Source of the DNA: Candidatus Woesearchaeota archaeon
Lineage (GTDB): Archaea; Nanobdellota; Nanobdellia; Woesearchaeales; WJKL01
Length of the DNA stretch: 6,773 bases
Assembly (NCBI GenBank): GCA_019322455.1
Contig: JAHWIT010000008.1
Location: 1-6,773 of the forward strand
Reading direction: 5' to 3'
Part shown: positions 1 through 4,901 of the stretch, in pieces
Position numbering within the stretch: position 1 is the stretch's first letter
Layout of the letters: each line of letters starts with the position of its first letter
Made by a program: the position numbers and the translations under genes
Notes under the pieces: generated by a model
What the model was told of the DNA's origin: nothing
Databases searched by the model: none
What the model saw: only the letters and a program-made list of their open reading frames with translations

Positions 1-920
1 TTCAAGGAATAACAGATTATGATGAAATTAAAGAAAAAATCTTAGAAGATGAAAATAAAATAGAACCTTGGAGATATTGCAAACTTCTAAATTTAGACAA
101 AGACAAATTCAAAGATGAAATTTCATTTTCATTTTGGGAAGTAATACCTGGTGTTAACAGGACTGTTATTGCTGATTCTGCTGTTAAAGGCAGATATCAT
201 ATAATGTCTTTTCGTGGAGAATATCCTTTTGTAGTTAATTACAGTATTTTTGAAGACGGAAAACCAGCTAAAAGCTTGGCCACACCTCTTCCGCAAGAAT
301 TGCAGAATAGTTTAGCTGATTTAGTTGAACTATATGAAAATATCAGGCATCTTAATAGATTTGATGCAAACCATTGCCCAATAATGGAATTCCAGACAGC
401 TGAAAATGGTAGAAATTATTTTCTACAGTACCATAGGACAAGGGATTTCAAGCCAACAACATTTAAATTAGAAAGAGAGCCTGAAAAAGATGAAATAGAA
501 CCATGGTTTGTAAGAGGAGCAACTTTGCCTGAAGGAGCTGATTATAAAGTTACTTTGATATATGGAGGAATGGTTCATAGAGTTGATAAAGATAAATATG
601 AAGTAAAGTTACTTGAAAAAGAAGACGGCTCTTTTGATAATCATTATTACGGGGTTTTTGTTGAATTAATGACAAAAAAAAGAAAAATACAGATAATTAC
701 AGAAGGTAATTTTGATTTTTCAATTAGAAAATTAATTGCTCATCACTATCCCCGATCTCAAACATTTAAGCCTGAAGTATCATTATTAATGCATGAAGAT
801 ATATTTAGAGATTGTAATTACAGACAGTTATACGAAAAAGCAAGAGAAACAGGAGAAGACCAATATATGGATTTGCATGTTGTGTCAGATGGTACAAGAG
901 CATTTATTAAGAAATTATAA
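1..920 (+). CDS. 5'-truncated CDS; C-terminal part of a probable PEP/pyruvate-binding (PEP synthase/PPDK-like) protein
   Basis: The reading frame is open from the left edge (first full codon at 3) to TAA at 918-920, giving 305 visible residues. The first in-frame ATG, at 204, is therefore probably internal: the 67 codons before it have no stop and encode ordinary protein. The segment at 378-437 (PIMEF, then NGRNYFLQYHR) resembles the end of the ATP-grasp domain of PEP synthase and PPDK, where an acidic EF/EW pair precedes a YxxQxR strand. It is preceded by a helix like the usual eLxxLxxxIexhf stretch. The following VRGATLPEGADYKV and the terminal VVSDGTRAFI could be the first and last strands of the swivelling phosphohistidine domain. 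The TSH/TCH-type phosphohistidine motif is not visible, and the chain stops before any PEP-binding barrel. These matches are from memory of the families; function is tentative. It probably heads an operon with the next two genes. Confidence 0.6.
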   Translation, partial: QGITDYDEIKEKILEDENKIEPWRYCKLLNLDKDKFKDEISFSFWEVIPGVNRTVIADSAVKGRYHIMSFRGEYPFVVNYSIFEDGKPAKSLATPLPQELQNSLADLVELYENIRHLNRFDANHCPIMEFQTAENGRNYFLQYHRTRDFKPTTFKLEREPEKDEIEPWFVRGATLPEGADYKVTLIYGGMVHRVDKDKYEVKLLEKEDGSFDNHYYGVFVELMTKKRKIQIITEGNFDFSIRKLIAHHYPRSQTFKPEVSLLMHEDIFRDCNYRQLYEKARETGEDQYMDLHVVSDGTRAFIKKL

Positions 921-922
921 AA

Positions 923-1333
923 ATGACCCCAAAAGAATACCTACAACAACAACCAGGACTTGCAGAATACATTAAAATGGTTAAGATGGATCAAAGAAGC
1001 CTGTCTCAAATACTAGACAATGCTATGAAGCATTATAAAAGATATCAGCGTAATCAAAATCAAGGAGAAAGATTTGCATACTTATCTAATATGTTCACAT
1101 TAAGAGAACATCTAGATATAGCTAGAACAGAATATGCTCAATTAGAAAAAATAGAGCTTGCAGAGTTTGTTCTTGGACTTTTAGATATAACAAAAGATTG
1201 TTTAGAAGAATATACAAGAAAACATTTTAATTATATACAAAGAGTAATAAATCTATTAGAACAGCAGTCAATTACAGACTCTGATTTAAAAAAATGCAGA
1301 AAAGATATATCACAAATCCAAAGAGCCGATTAA
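923..1333 (+). CDS. Helical protein of unknown family, paralogue of the next gene
   Basis: This 136-aa protein has no family that I recognise. It starts two bases after the preceding stop (TAA-aa-ATG) with no Shine-Dalgarno site, so translation probably depends on the upstream gene. Composition predicts almost entirely alpha helix: many Glu, Lys, Gln and Leu residues, few glycines and prolines, no signal peptide and no membrane segment. Residues 23-30 (DQRSLSQI) begin a block that aligns with residues 87 onward of the following 196-aa protein. By hand alignment 14 of the first 35 positions are identical, including D-x-RSLS-x-I, A-x3-Y-x-RY and YL-x2-M, and similarity continues weakly to the C-terminus. 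The pair looks like a tandem duplication. The protein is probably cytoplasmic; its role is unknown. Confidence 0.75.
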   Translation: MTPKEYLQQQPGLAEYIKMVKMDQRSLSQILDNAMKHYKRYQRNQNQGERFAYLSNMFTLREHLDIARTEYAQLEKIELAEFVLGLLDITKDCLEEYTRKHFNYIQRVINLLEQQSITDSDLKKCRKDISQIQRAD

Positions 1334-1334
1334 A

Positions 1335-1925
1335 ATGATATTACCACTAGAAATACATAATAGAACAAGAAGACAAAGAGACAGCTCATTAATTGATTTA
1401 TTGAGAAAGAAATGTGCAGATTATACTACAACACAATATACAAGACAAACTGAAGTATTATCAGATGAGATAAAGGTTTTGTTAGAAAGCTTAAACCTTG
1501 ATAATGGTTATGATGCCCTTATAAAAAATCTAGAAAACCAGCGTACATCATACTTTCAAGAATTAGAAAAAAGGTTTAAATCTATTCAAAACGATAAAAG
1601 AAGCCTGTCAGAAATAATAAACAGCGCTTTAGAGTATTATAGTAGATATAAAAAAACTAAAGATGAAGAGGAAATAGCTAAATATCTTGGTGAAATGGAG
1701 TCATTTAAACGATTTTTAGTTTTATTTTGTCCTAGAATAGAACAATCAAATAACAGAGATTTAGGAAGATATATTGTAACTGTATTGAATACAAAAAATC
1801 CAATTAATTATTCAGAACAGCAATTAACTAGTTTATCTTATGCAACTAATAAATTAGAAAATGAAGAAATCAATCTTGATATTTTAGGTGAATGTATTGT
1901 TAAGCTTAGAGAAATTATAATTTAG
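1335..1925 (+). CDS. Helical protein of unknown family with two modules, paralogous to both neighbouring small genes
   Basis: This 196-aa protein starts one base after the preceding stop (TAA-a-ATG) and ends with TAG. I recognise no family. Two parts can be distinguished. Residues about 27-70 resemble the 70-aa protein at 1988-2200: C-x-DY, then IK-x-L-x-E, then a Tyr, then NL-x3-R. Residues 87-196 match the 136-aa protein just upstream, starting at DKRSLSEI and including A-x3-Y-x-RY-x11-YL-x2-M. The middle (about 71-86) is a charged helical linker. No membrane segment, signal peptide, metal-binding cluster or catalytic motif is visible. The gene probably shares a transcript with the two genes upstream. 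The composite layout suggests either gene fusion or partial duplication. Function is unknown. Confidence 0.75.
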   Translation: MILPLEIHNRTRRQRDSSLIDLLRKKCADYTTTQYTRQTEVLSDEIKVLLESLNLDNGYDALIKNLENQRTSYFQELEKRFKSIQNDKRSLSEIINSALEYYSRYKKTKDEEEIAKYLGEMESFKRFLVLFCPRIEQSNNRDLGRYIVTVLNTKNPINYSEQQLTSLSYATNKLENEEINLDILGECIVKLREIII

Positions 1926-1940
1926 ATTCTATATACTCTA

Positions 1941-1961
1941 GAAAAGAAATATTTATAAATA
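1941..1961 (+). promoter_or_regulatory. Candidate archaeal promoter (purine-rich BRE plus TATA) for the 70-aa gene
   Basis: A purine-rich stretch (gaaaagaaa) leads into AATATTTATAAATA, a good archaeal TATA box centred near 1954. The usual spacing of about 25 bases puts the transcription start near 1980, only a few bases before the ATG at 1988. The mRNA would then be leaderless or nearly so, which fits the absence of a Shine-Dalgarno site. The box lies after the TAG of the three-gene unit and so marks a new transcription unit. Confidence 0.55.
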
Positions 1962-1987
1962 ACCTCAAAACATCAAAGCTGGTTAAA

Positions 1988-2200
1988 ATGCCGCAGCAAA
2001 AATATGCAGTAGATGCAAAATTGGATAGACTTTGCAGAGATTATCGTGCAGCTTCTCCTGAAAACTTAAGTTCAATAGAAAAGCAGATAAAAGAGCTTGC
2101 AGAAAAAATGGATATAAACCCTCAATATTTTATATCAAATCTAAGAACAAACCGTAATTCTTCATGTAAAAATTCTTATCCAATAAATTATTTTGAATAA
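1988..2200 (+). CDS. Small protein resembling the N-terminal module of the 196-aa protein
   Basis: This 70-aa reading frame has its own TATA box and an ATG in the context ttaaaATG, the same context as the start of the 196-aa gene. The protein is mostly helical and charged. Its residues 16-56 align with residues 27-70 of the 196-aa protein: C-x-DY; IK-x-L-x-E; Tyr; NL-x3-R. One small gap and a two-residue insertion are needed. At DNA level, aaatcta followed by gaa, aacc and cgta is shared around 2138-2155 and 1527-1544. The tail after Arg56 (NSSCKNSYPINYFE) does not continue the match. It could be a real stand-alone module or the remnant of a truncated duplicate. It has no recognisable domain, and its two Cys residues (16 and 60) do not form an obvious motif. 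Confidence 0.6.
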   Translation: MPQQKYAVDAKLDRLCRDYRAASPENLSSIEKQIKELAEKMDINPQYFISNLRTNRNSSCKNSYPINYFE

Positions 2201-2210
2201 ATCCACCAGC

Positions 2211-2220
2211 TTTTTATAAT
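2211..2220 (+). promoter_or_regulatory. TATA-like box for the small membrane protein gene
   Basis: TTTTTATAAT is centred about 27 bases before the ATG at 2243, so transcription would begin at or next to the start codon (a leaderless mRNA). No Shine-Dalgarno site precedes this ATG, in agreement. The box begins ten bases after the stop of the 70-aa gene. Confidence 0.45.
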
Positions 2221-2242
2221 TCTTACTTTTGAACAACTAACT

Positions 2243-2527
2243 ATGGATGACTACGAACCACTGCAAAGATTTATAGAATATTCTAGAAAAGGAGCTTACA
2301 TCGGGATAGTTGCAGGAGTTGCAGCAGGAATATTTGGAGGAGAACAATTAACTAATAGTTATTCTACTTTGGCAAGAGTTTCATTAGACACCTTACTAGC
2401 AATTGGTGCAGGATTTGTAGGAGGAGTAACAGGATTTGTTGCTGGAACCTTAACAAGTGATCTAGTAAATAAAATAATAAGAACTAAAGAAGAACGAAAA
2501 AATAATCAATCTACTCCAAAACCTTAA
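2243..2527 (+). CDS. Small membrane protein with two glycine/alanine-rich helices
   Basis: This 94-aa protein has two hydrophobic segments: about residues 17-33 (GAYIGIVAGVAAGIFGG) and 49-69 (a segment rich in Gly, Ala, Val and Leu). Both carry G-x-x-x-G/A spacings of the kind that pack helices tightly in membranes. A short polar loop (about residues 34-48) separates them. The N-terminal 16 residues and the basic C-terminus (KIIRTKEERKNNQ) are soluble, so both ends probably face the cytoplasm. There is no signal peptide or known motif. Glycine-zipper-like hairpins of this kind occur in many unrelated small membrane proteins, so no function can be given. Its last 17 bases overlap the end of the convergent EF-like gene. 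Confidence 0.65.
   Translation: MDDYEPLQRFIEYSRKGAYIGIVAGVAAGIFGGEQLTNSYSTLARVSLDTLLAIGAGFVGGVTGFVAGTLTSDLVNKIIRTKEERKNNQSTPKP
2497..2502 (-). terminator. Possible T-run terminator of the EF-like gene
   Basis: The minus strand carries six consecutive T residues nine bases beyond the TAG at 2511-2513. Archaeal transcription often ends at such runs. It lies inside the coding end of the convergent membrane protein gene, so the two transcripts must overlap at their 3' ends. The run is short and the sequence A+T-rich, so chance is possible. Confidence 0.25.
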
Positions 2528-2768
2528 ACACTTTATCATTCTCTTTAACAGCACCAGTTGTCTTCAGCCCAACAGCATCTCCAGCCTTTGCTTTTTCAAT
2601 CTTCTCATGCTCAATCTGCATGCTGTCAACAACCTGCTCAACAACATTATCATGGCCTTCTATGCTTATCTTATCACCTATCTTAAGCTTATCATTTAAT
2701 TCAATAATAGCTACACTTATTTTGTCATAAAAATGCTTAACCTTTCCAATTACCTTTTTCTCAGGCAT
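2511..2768 (-). CDS. EF-Tu domain-2-like small protein (translation elongation factor-like)
   Basis: This 85-aa protein is a single beta-barrel module like domain II of the EF-Tu/IF-2 family, with no GTPase domain. GKVKHFYDKISVAIIEL (residues 8-24) matches the opening strands, LKIGDKISIEG (28-38) the typical 'vGD.i.i.G' turn, and KAGDAVGLKTTG (61-72) the hallmark 'agd.vgl...g' segment. Stand-alone proteins of this size are annotated in many archaea as translation elongation factor-like, with no established role; RNA or ribosome binding is only an inference from the fold. The ATG at 2768 is supported by a GGGGTGA Shine-Dalgarno site six bases upstream. It is a single-gene unit with its own promoter and ends tail-to-tail with the membrane protein gene. 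Confidence 0.85.
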   Translation of the reverse strand: MPEKKVIGKVKHFYDKISVAIIELNDKLKIGDKISIEGHDNVVEQVVDSMQIEHEKIEKAKAGDAVGLKTTGAVKENDKVFKVLE

Positions 2769-2774
2769 TAAAAA

Positions 2775-2781
2775 TCACCCC
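2775..2781 (-). promoter_or_regulatory. Shine-Dalgarno site of the EF-like gene
   Basis: The minus strand reads GGGGTGA, six bases before the ATG. It can pair with the UCACC(U)CC end of archaeal 16S rRNA with one mismatch. The same heptamer precedes the thermosome start, whereas the plus-strand genes have none. Confidence 0.7.
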
Positions 2782-2800
2782 AATACAAATATACACTCAA

Positions 2801-2811
2801 TTTATTTAAAT
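2801..2811 (-). promoter_or_regulatory. TATA box of the EF-like gene
   Basis: The minus strand reads AAAAGATTTAAATAAATTG, a BRE-like A-rich lead followed by a TATA box centred near 2806. Initiation about 25 bases on would be near 2781, leaving a leader of roughly a dozen bases that just contains the Shine-Dalgarno site. The core TTTAAATAAATT is identical to that of the thermosome promoter. Confidence 0.6.
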
Positions 2812-2815
2812 CTTT

Positions 2816-2856
2816 TGCCCAAAATTCGACAAAAACTAATAGTCGAATTTTGTGCA
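2816..2856. repeat. Inverted repeat 1 (hairpin) just upstream of the EF-like promoter
   Basis: CAAAATTCGAC (2820-2830) and GTCGAATTTTG (2842-2852) are perfectly complementary over 11 bp around an 11-base loop. After one mismatch, TGC/GCA extends the stem by three pairs. It starts immediately behind the TATA box of the EF-like gene, so it could be an operator for a dimeric regulator, part of a transcript end, or an RNA hairpin. Confidence 0.7.
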
Positions 2857-2866
2857 TGTGCTCACT

Positions 2867-2909
2867 CGCGCTTTTTCGCTCTCTAAAAGCCATTTTGCGA
2901 AAAAGCGCG
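2867..2909. repeat. Inverted repeat 2, a 13-bp perfect GC-rich stem
   Basis: CGCGCTTTTTCGC (2867-2879) pairs perfectly with GCGAAAAAGCGCG (2897-2909) around a 17-base loop. Its CGCG ends stand out in this A+T-rich window. Neither side is followed by a long T-run, so it is not a classic bacterial-type terminator. It is the central member of three adjacent hairpins separated by about ten bases each. Confidence 0.75.
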
Positions 2910-2918
2910 CATTCACCA

Positions 2919-2969
2919 AACTCCAATAGTTTTCCTTATAATTAGTTGTATTAGAAAAATATTGGAGTT
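2919..2969. repeat. Inverted repeat 3, hairpin behind the coiled-coil operon
   Basis: AACTCCAATA (2919-2928) pairs with TATTGGAGTT (2960-2969). After one mismatch, TTTTC/GAAAA adds five inner pairs. On the minus strand it begins nine bases after the TGA of the 269-aa gene. A role as a transcript 3' end or a processing/stability structure for that operon is a reasonable guess. Confidence 0.65.
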
Positions 2970-2977
2970 AAAATAAT

Positions 2978-3787
2978 TCAAAATCTTCTTTTAGGCTTTC
3001 CAAAAAGCATAATATCTAATTTCTGCCAAAATGTTTTTTTAGGCTTTGGCAAAGGAGGTAATTCAAATTCAGGTACTTTAGGAATCTCAGGTTCTTTTCC
3101 TTCAACAGCTTTAGACATCTCTCCAAGACTAGGCAAAGAAGGAAGCTCTGGTTTAATCTCTTCAGCAGGAACTGATTTTTTAGGAGCAGGTATCTCAAAT
3201 TTCATTGTATGTCTGATTTTCTCCGAAGGCTCTGAAGGCATCTCTGGAAACAAAAGCTCTTCAGAAGGCTCTTCTACCTCAGCTGATACACCTCTCTTTT
3301 TTTCTTCAATCCTTCTTTTAAAAGAATAAAGAGCTCTTCTTATTCTTTCTAATTGTGCTGGACTGTATCTTCTTTGATGTCTAATCTTTCTAAACCTTAA
3401 TTCCATATTATTTAACCTATCCTCCATCCGCAAAATCTCTTGTTGTCCAGTATCAGATTTAGTTCTTACCTTCTGCTCAAGCTCTTTCACCCTTCTCTCT
3501 CTTTCTGTTTTAATCTCAATTAACCTATTCAATTTCTCATTTATAGTATTCATTAACCTGTAAACATCATTAATCTTCTTTTGACTCTGCTCTACATCCT
3601 CTTCCCTCTCCTTTTCAAAACTCTTTAATTGATTAGAAATCATGCTGGTGCTGTCTAGCTCCTTTCTTTCTAATCTTTTTCTCATATCTTCCAAAACATC
3701 TTTGACTTCAGCTTCTTCAGAACTAACTTTTGGTTTCCTAGCTGTCTTAATTACATGTTTTGCAATACGCTTAGCAGAAACTTTCAT
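2978..3787 (-). CDS. Coiled-coil protein with proline-rich linker and basic C-terminal tail
   Basis: This 269-aa protein is of unknown family. In order: a basic N-terminus (residues 1-20, MKVSAKRIAKHVIKTARKPK); a long, highly charged helical region with heptad-like hydrophobics, likely coiled coil (about 28-165); an acidic, proline-rich linker (about 172-242) with many PE, PS and LP steps; then LPPLP (243-247) and a basic-aromatic tail, KKTFWQKLDIMLFGKPKRRF (250-269). The tail matches in pattern the end of the 240-aa protein just upstream (LPPLP, KK, F, KL, LFG, R), so the two are built alike. It starts two bases after the 240-aa gene's stop; GGAAG nine bases before the ATG is at best a weak Shine-Dalgarno site, so coupling is likely. 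It is the only gene here ending in TGA. A structural or membrane-adaptor role is inference. Confidence 0.75.
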   Translation of the reverse strand: MKVSAKRIAKHVIKTARKPKVSSEEAEVKDVLEDMRKRLERKELDSTSMISNQLKSFEKEREEDVEQSQKKINDVYRLMNTINEKLNRLIEIKTERERRVKELEQKVRTKSDTGQQEILRMEDRLNNMELRFRKIRHQRRYSPAQLERIRRALYSFKRRIEEKKRGVSAEVEEPSEELLFPEMPSEPSEKIRHTMKFEIPAPKKSVPAEEIKPELPSLPSLGEMSKAVEGKEPEIPKVPEFELPPLPKPKKTFWQKLDIMLFGKPKRRF

Positions 3788-3789
3788 TC

Positions 3790-4512
3790 TTATCTTCCAA
3801 ACAATTTAGCAAAAAATCCCTTTTTCTTTGCTGTAGTAGGCAGAGGAGGCAACCCCTCAGGAATAGGCATCTCAGGCATACCTGGCGGAAATTCAGGCGG
3901 CTTTGGAGCCATAGGTCTTTCCCATGGTGCCATACCTGGAGGCATTGCTCCAGGCGGTGATGGCAGAACTGGTTTGGGTGTAGGCATTTCTTTAGGAACA
4001 GCAGGTCTTGGAGGAGGCATTGCAGCACCAGGCATCCTTGGTGGCATTGGTCCAGGCTGCATTCTCTTAGGAAGTACAGGCGGTTGTGTTAAAATATGTC
4101 TTTTTGGAGGCATTGGTCCAGGCATCCTTGGTGGCATAGGTCTAGAAGGCATAGGCCTCTTGCCTCTCATAAACATTGGAGGAGCTCTAGGCTTCTCTAG
4201 TTTATCCTCCAACTCTTTAATCATATCAGCAATAGCCAAAATTCCTTGAGCAATCTTTCTATTTTCATTTTCAAGCGCATCAATCTTTTCTTTTATTCCA
4301 ACAGTTACTTCCTCTTCTTCTTTTATATCCTTTGCAGCTTCCTGGAATAAACTAGATAAGGAATTTAGATTCTTATTAAGATCTCCAACAGATTTTAAAA
4401 AAGTATAAGAAGAAATAGATTTTTGCTTTTCAGCCTTTTTCTTCAGTGTCTCAAGCCCTTTCTGAACCCTTTTTATAGTATCATGAGGTAACTCAGCTTC
4501 TTTATTAGACAT
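3790..4512 (-). CDS. Coiled-coil, Pro/Met-rich protein with MinD-like amphipathic C-terminus
   Basis: This 240-aa protein is of unknown family. Residues about 12-107 are charged and helical, probably coiled coil. Residues 108-225 are a low-complexity linker dominated by Pro, Met, Gly and Arg, with the peptide PMPPRMPG repeated at 125-132 and 155-162. The end is LPPLP (221-225), then KKKGFFAKLFGR (229-240). This last stretch closely resembles the amphipathic membrane-targeting tail of bacterial MinD (KKGFLKRLFGG in E. coli, from memory), so the protein may be tethered to the inner face of the membrane. Nothing else in it resembles MinD; there is no ATPase domain. It has a promoter and a GGGTGG Shine-Dalgarno site four bases before the ATG, and is the first gene of a two-gene operon with the similarly built 269-aa protein. 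Confidence 0.75.
   Translation of the reverse strand: MSNKEAELPHDTIKRVQKGLETLKKKAEKQKSISSYTFLKSVGDLNKNLNSLSSLFQEAAKDIKEEEEVTVGIKEKIDALENENRKIAQGILAIADMIKELEDKLEKPRAPPMFMRGKRPMPSRPMPPRMPGPMPPKRHILTQPPVLPKRMQPGPMPPRMPGAAMPPPRPAVPKEMPTPKPVLPSPPGAMPPGMAPWERPMAPKPPEFPPGMPEMPIPEGLPPLPTTAKKKGFFAKLFGR
4028..4137. repeat. 20-bp direct repeat inside the Pro/Met-rich linker
   Basis: CCAGGCATCCTTGGTGGCAT occurs at 4028-4047 and again, perfectly, at 4118-4137. The 90-base spacing is 30 codons, so the frame is kept and the repeat encodes PMPPRMPG-type segments on the minus strand. This is the footprint of internal expansion of the linker; copy number may vary between strains. Confidence 0.8.
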
Positions 4513-4516
4513 TCTA

Positions 4517-4522
4517 CCACCC
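4517..4522 (-). promoter_or_regulatory. Shine-Dalgarno site of the 240-aa gene
   Basis: The minus strand reads GGGTGG four bases before the ATG at 4510-4512. It supports this start and shows that the gene is translated from a leadered mRNA. Confidence 0.55.
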
Positions 4523-4556
4523 TTTTAAAAACTATTTATTACTGGTATACTATTAC

Positions 4557-4570
4557 ATTTATAAATATTT
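4557..4570 (-). promoter_or_regulatory. TATA box of the coiled-coil operon
   Basis: The minus strand reads AAATATTTATAAAT, centred about 50 bases before the ATG. Initiation about 25 bases on, near 4537, leaves a leader of roughly 25 bases that includes the GGGTGG site. The box resembles the one before the 70-aa gene (AATATTTATAAATA). Confidence 0.55.
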
Positions 4571-4579
4571 CTATTTGAC

Positions 4580-4596
4580 TTTAAAAACAAAGAAAA
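4580..4596 (-). terminator. Likely T-rich terminator of the thermosome operon
   Basis: Immediately after the 99-aa gene's stop the minus strand reads TTTTCTTTGTTTTTAAA, three T-tracts in 17 bases and no stem. This is the usual form of archaeal intrinsic terminators. It lies ten bases before the TATA box of the next operon. Confidence 0.4.
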
Positions 4597-4896
4597 TTAA
4601 ATATTTCTAAATAAGGATGTTTCATCCTCGTCTCTTCTTCTAAAATCATGAGCTATAGTATACCAATAACTGTCATCCTCCTTTTTCTCTTTAATAAATT
4701 CTGGAGTCAATCTCTCTTGTTCAGCCATATCTTCATACCACTCCCATATTCGTTCTGGCCCAAGATAATTATTTAGCACTATTCTTACTATATCCTCATG
4801 ATCTTCATAAGAAATACTAGAAAATGTTTTTGCTAATTCATTAGCTAAATCAGTTATTTCTCTTTCAGTTGGCACTCTCCCTCTTTTTTTAAACAT
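4597..4896 (-). CDS. Acidic 99-aa protein of unknown family, co-transcribed with the thermosome
   Basis: The ATG lies five bases after the thermosome stop (TAA-agtaa-ATG), with no promoter or Shine-Dalgarno site between them, so the protein is very likely made from the same mRNA. The N-terminus is basic (MFKKRGR); the remainder is acidic and helical, with an unusual aromatic cluster: WEWYEDM at 51-57 and YWYTIAHDF at 77-85. I recognise no domain. There is no signal peptide or membrane segment. The position suggests a link to the chaperonin, for example a cofactor, a client-delivery factor or a stress protein, but this rests on location only. It does not resemble prefoldin, small heat-shock protein or GroES sequences that I know. 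Confidence 0.7.
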   Translation of the reverse strand: MFKKRGRVPTEREITDLANELAKTFSSISYEDHEDIVRIVLNNYLGPERIWEWYEDMAEQERLTPEFIKEKKEDDSYWYTIAHDFRRRDEDETSLFRNI

Positions 4897-4901
4897 TTAC
4901 T

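Noticed and set aside
378..540. Internal duplication in the first gene, as IEPW occurs twice (about 60-71 and 498-509)
   Set aside because: Similarity does not extend beyond a few residues, so it is probably chance or a common helix end.
793..975. A 60-aa plus-strand frame across the junction of the first two genes
   Set aside because: It overlaps two better frames in another phase, has an unnatural composition and no start signals.
2867..2909. Bacterial-type intrinsic terminator
   Set aside because: The stem is strong, but no T-run of useful length follows on either strand; it is reported as an inverted repeat only.
3790..3830. MinD identity for the 240-aa protein because of its C-terminal KKKGFFAKLFGR
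   Set aside because: Only the targeting tail is similar; there is no Walker-type ATPase domain, so the protein is not MinD.
3755..4249. A 164-aa plus-strand reading frame rich in Gly and Ile
   Set aside because: It lies opposite the Pro/Met-rich linker; CCN-rich coding on the minus strand gives GGN glycine runs on the other. No promoter or ribosome site, and the minus-strand gene is clearly better.
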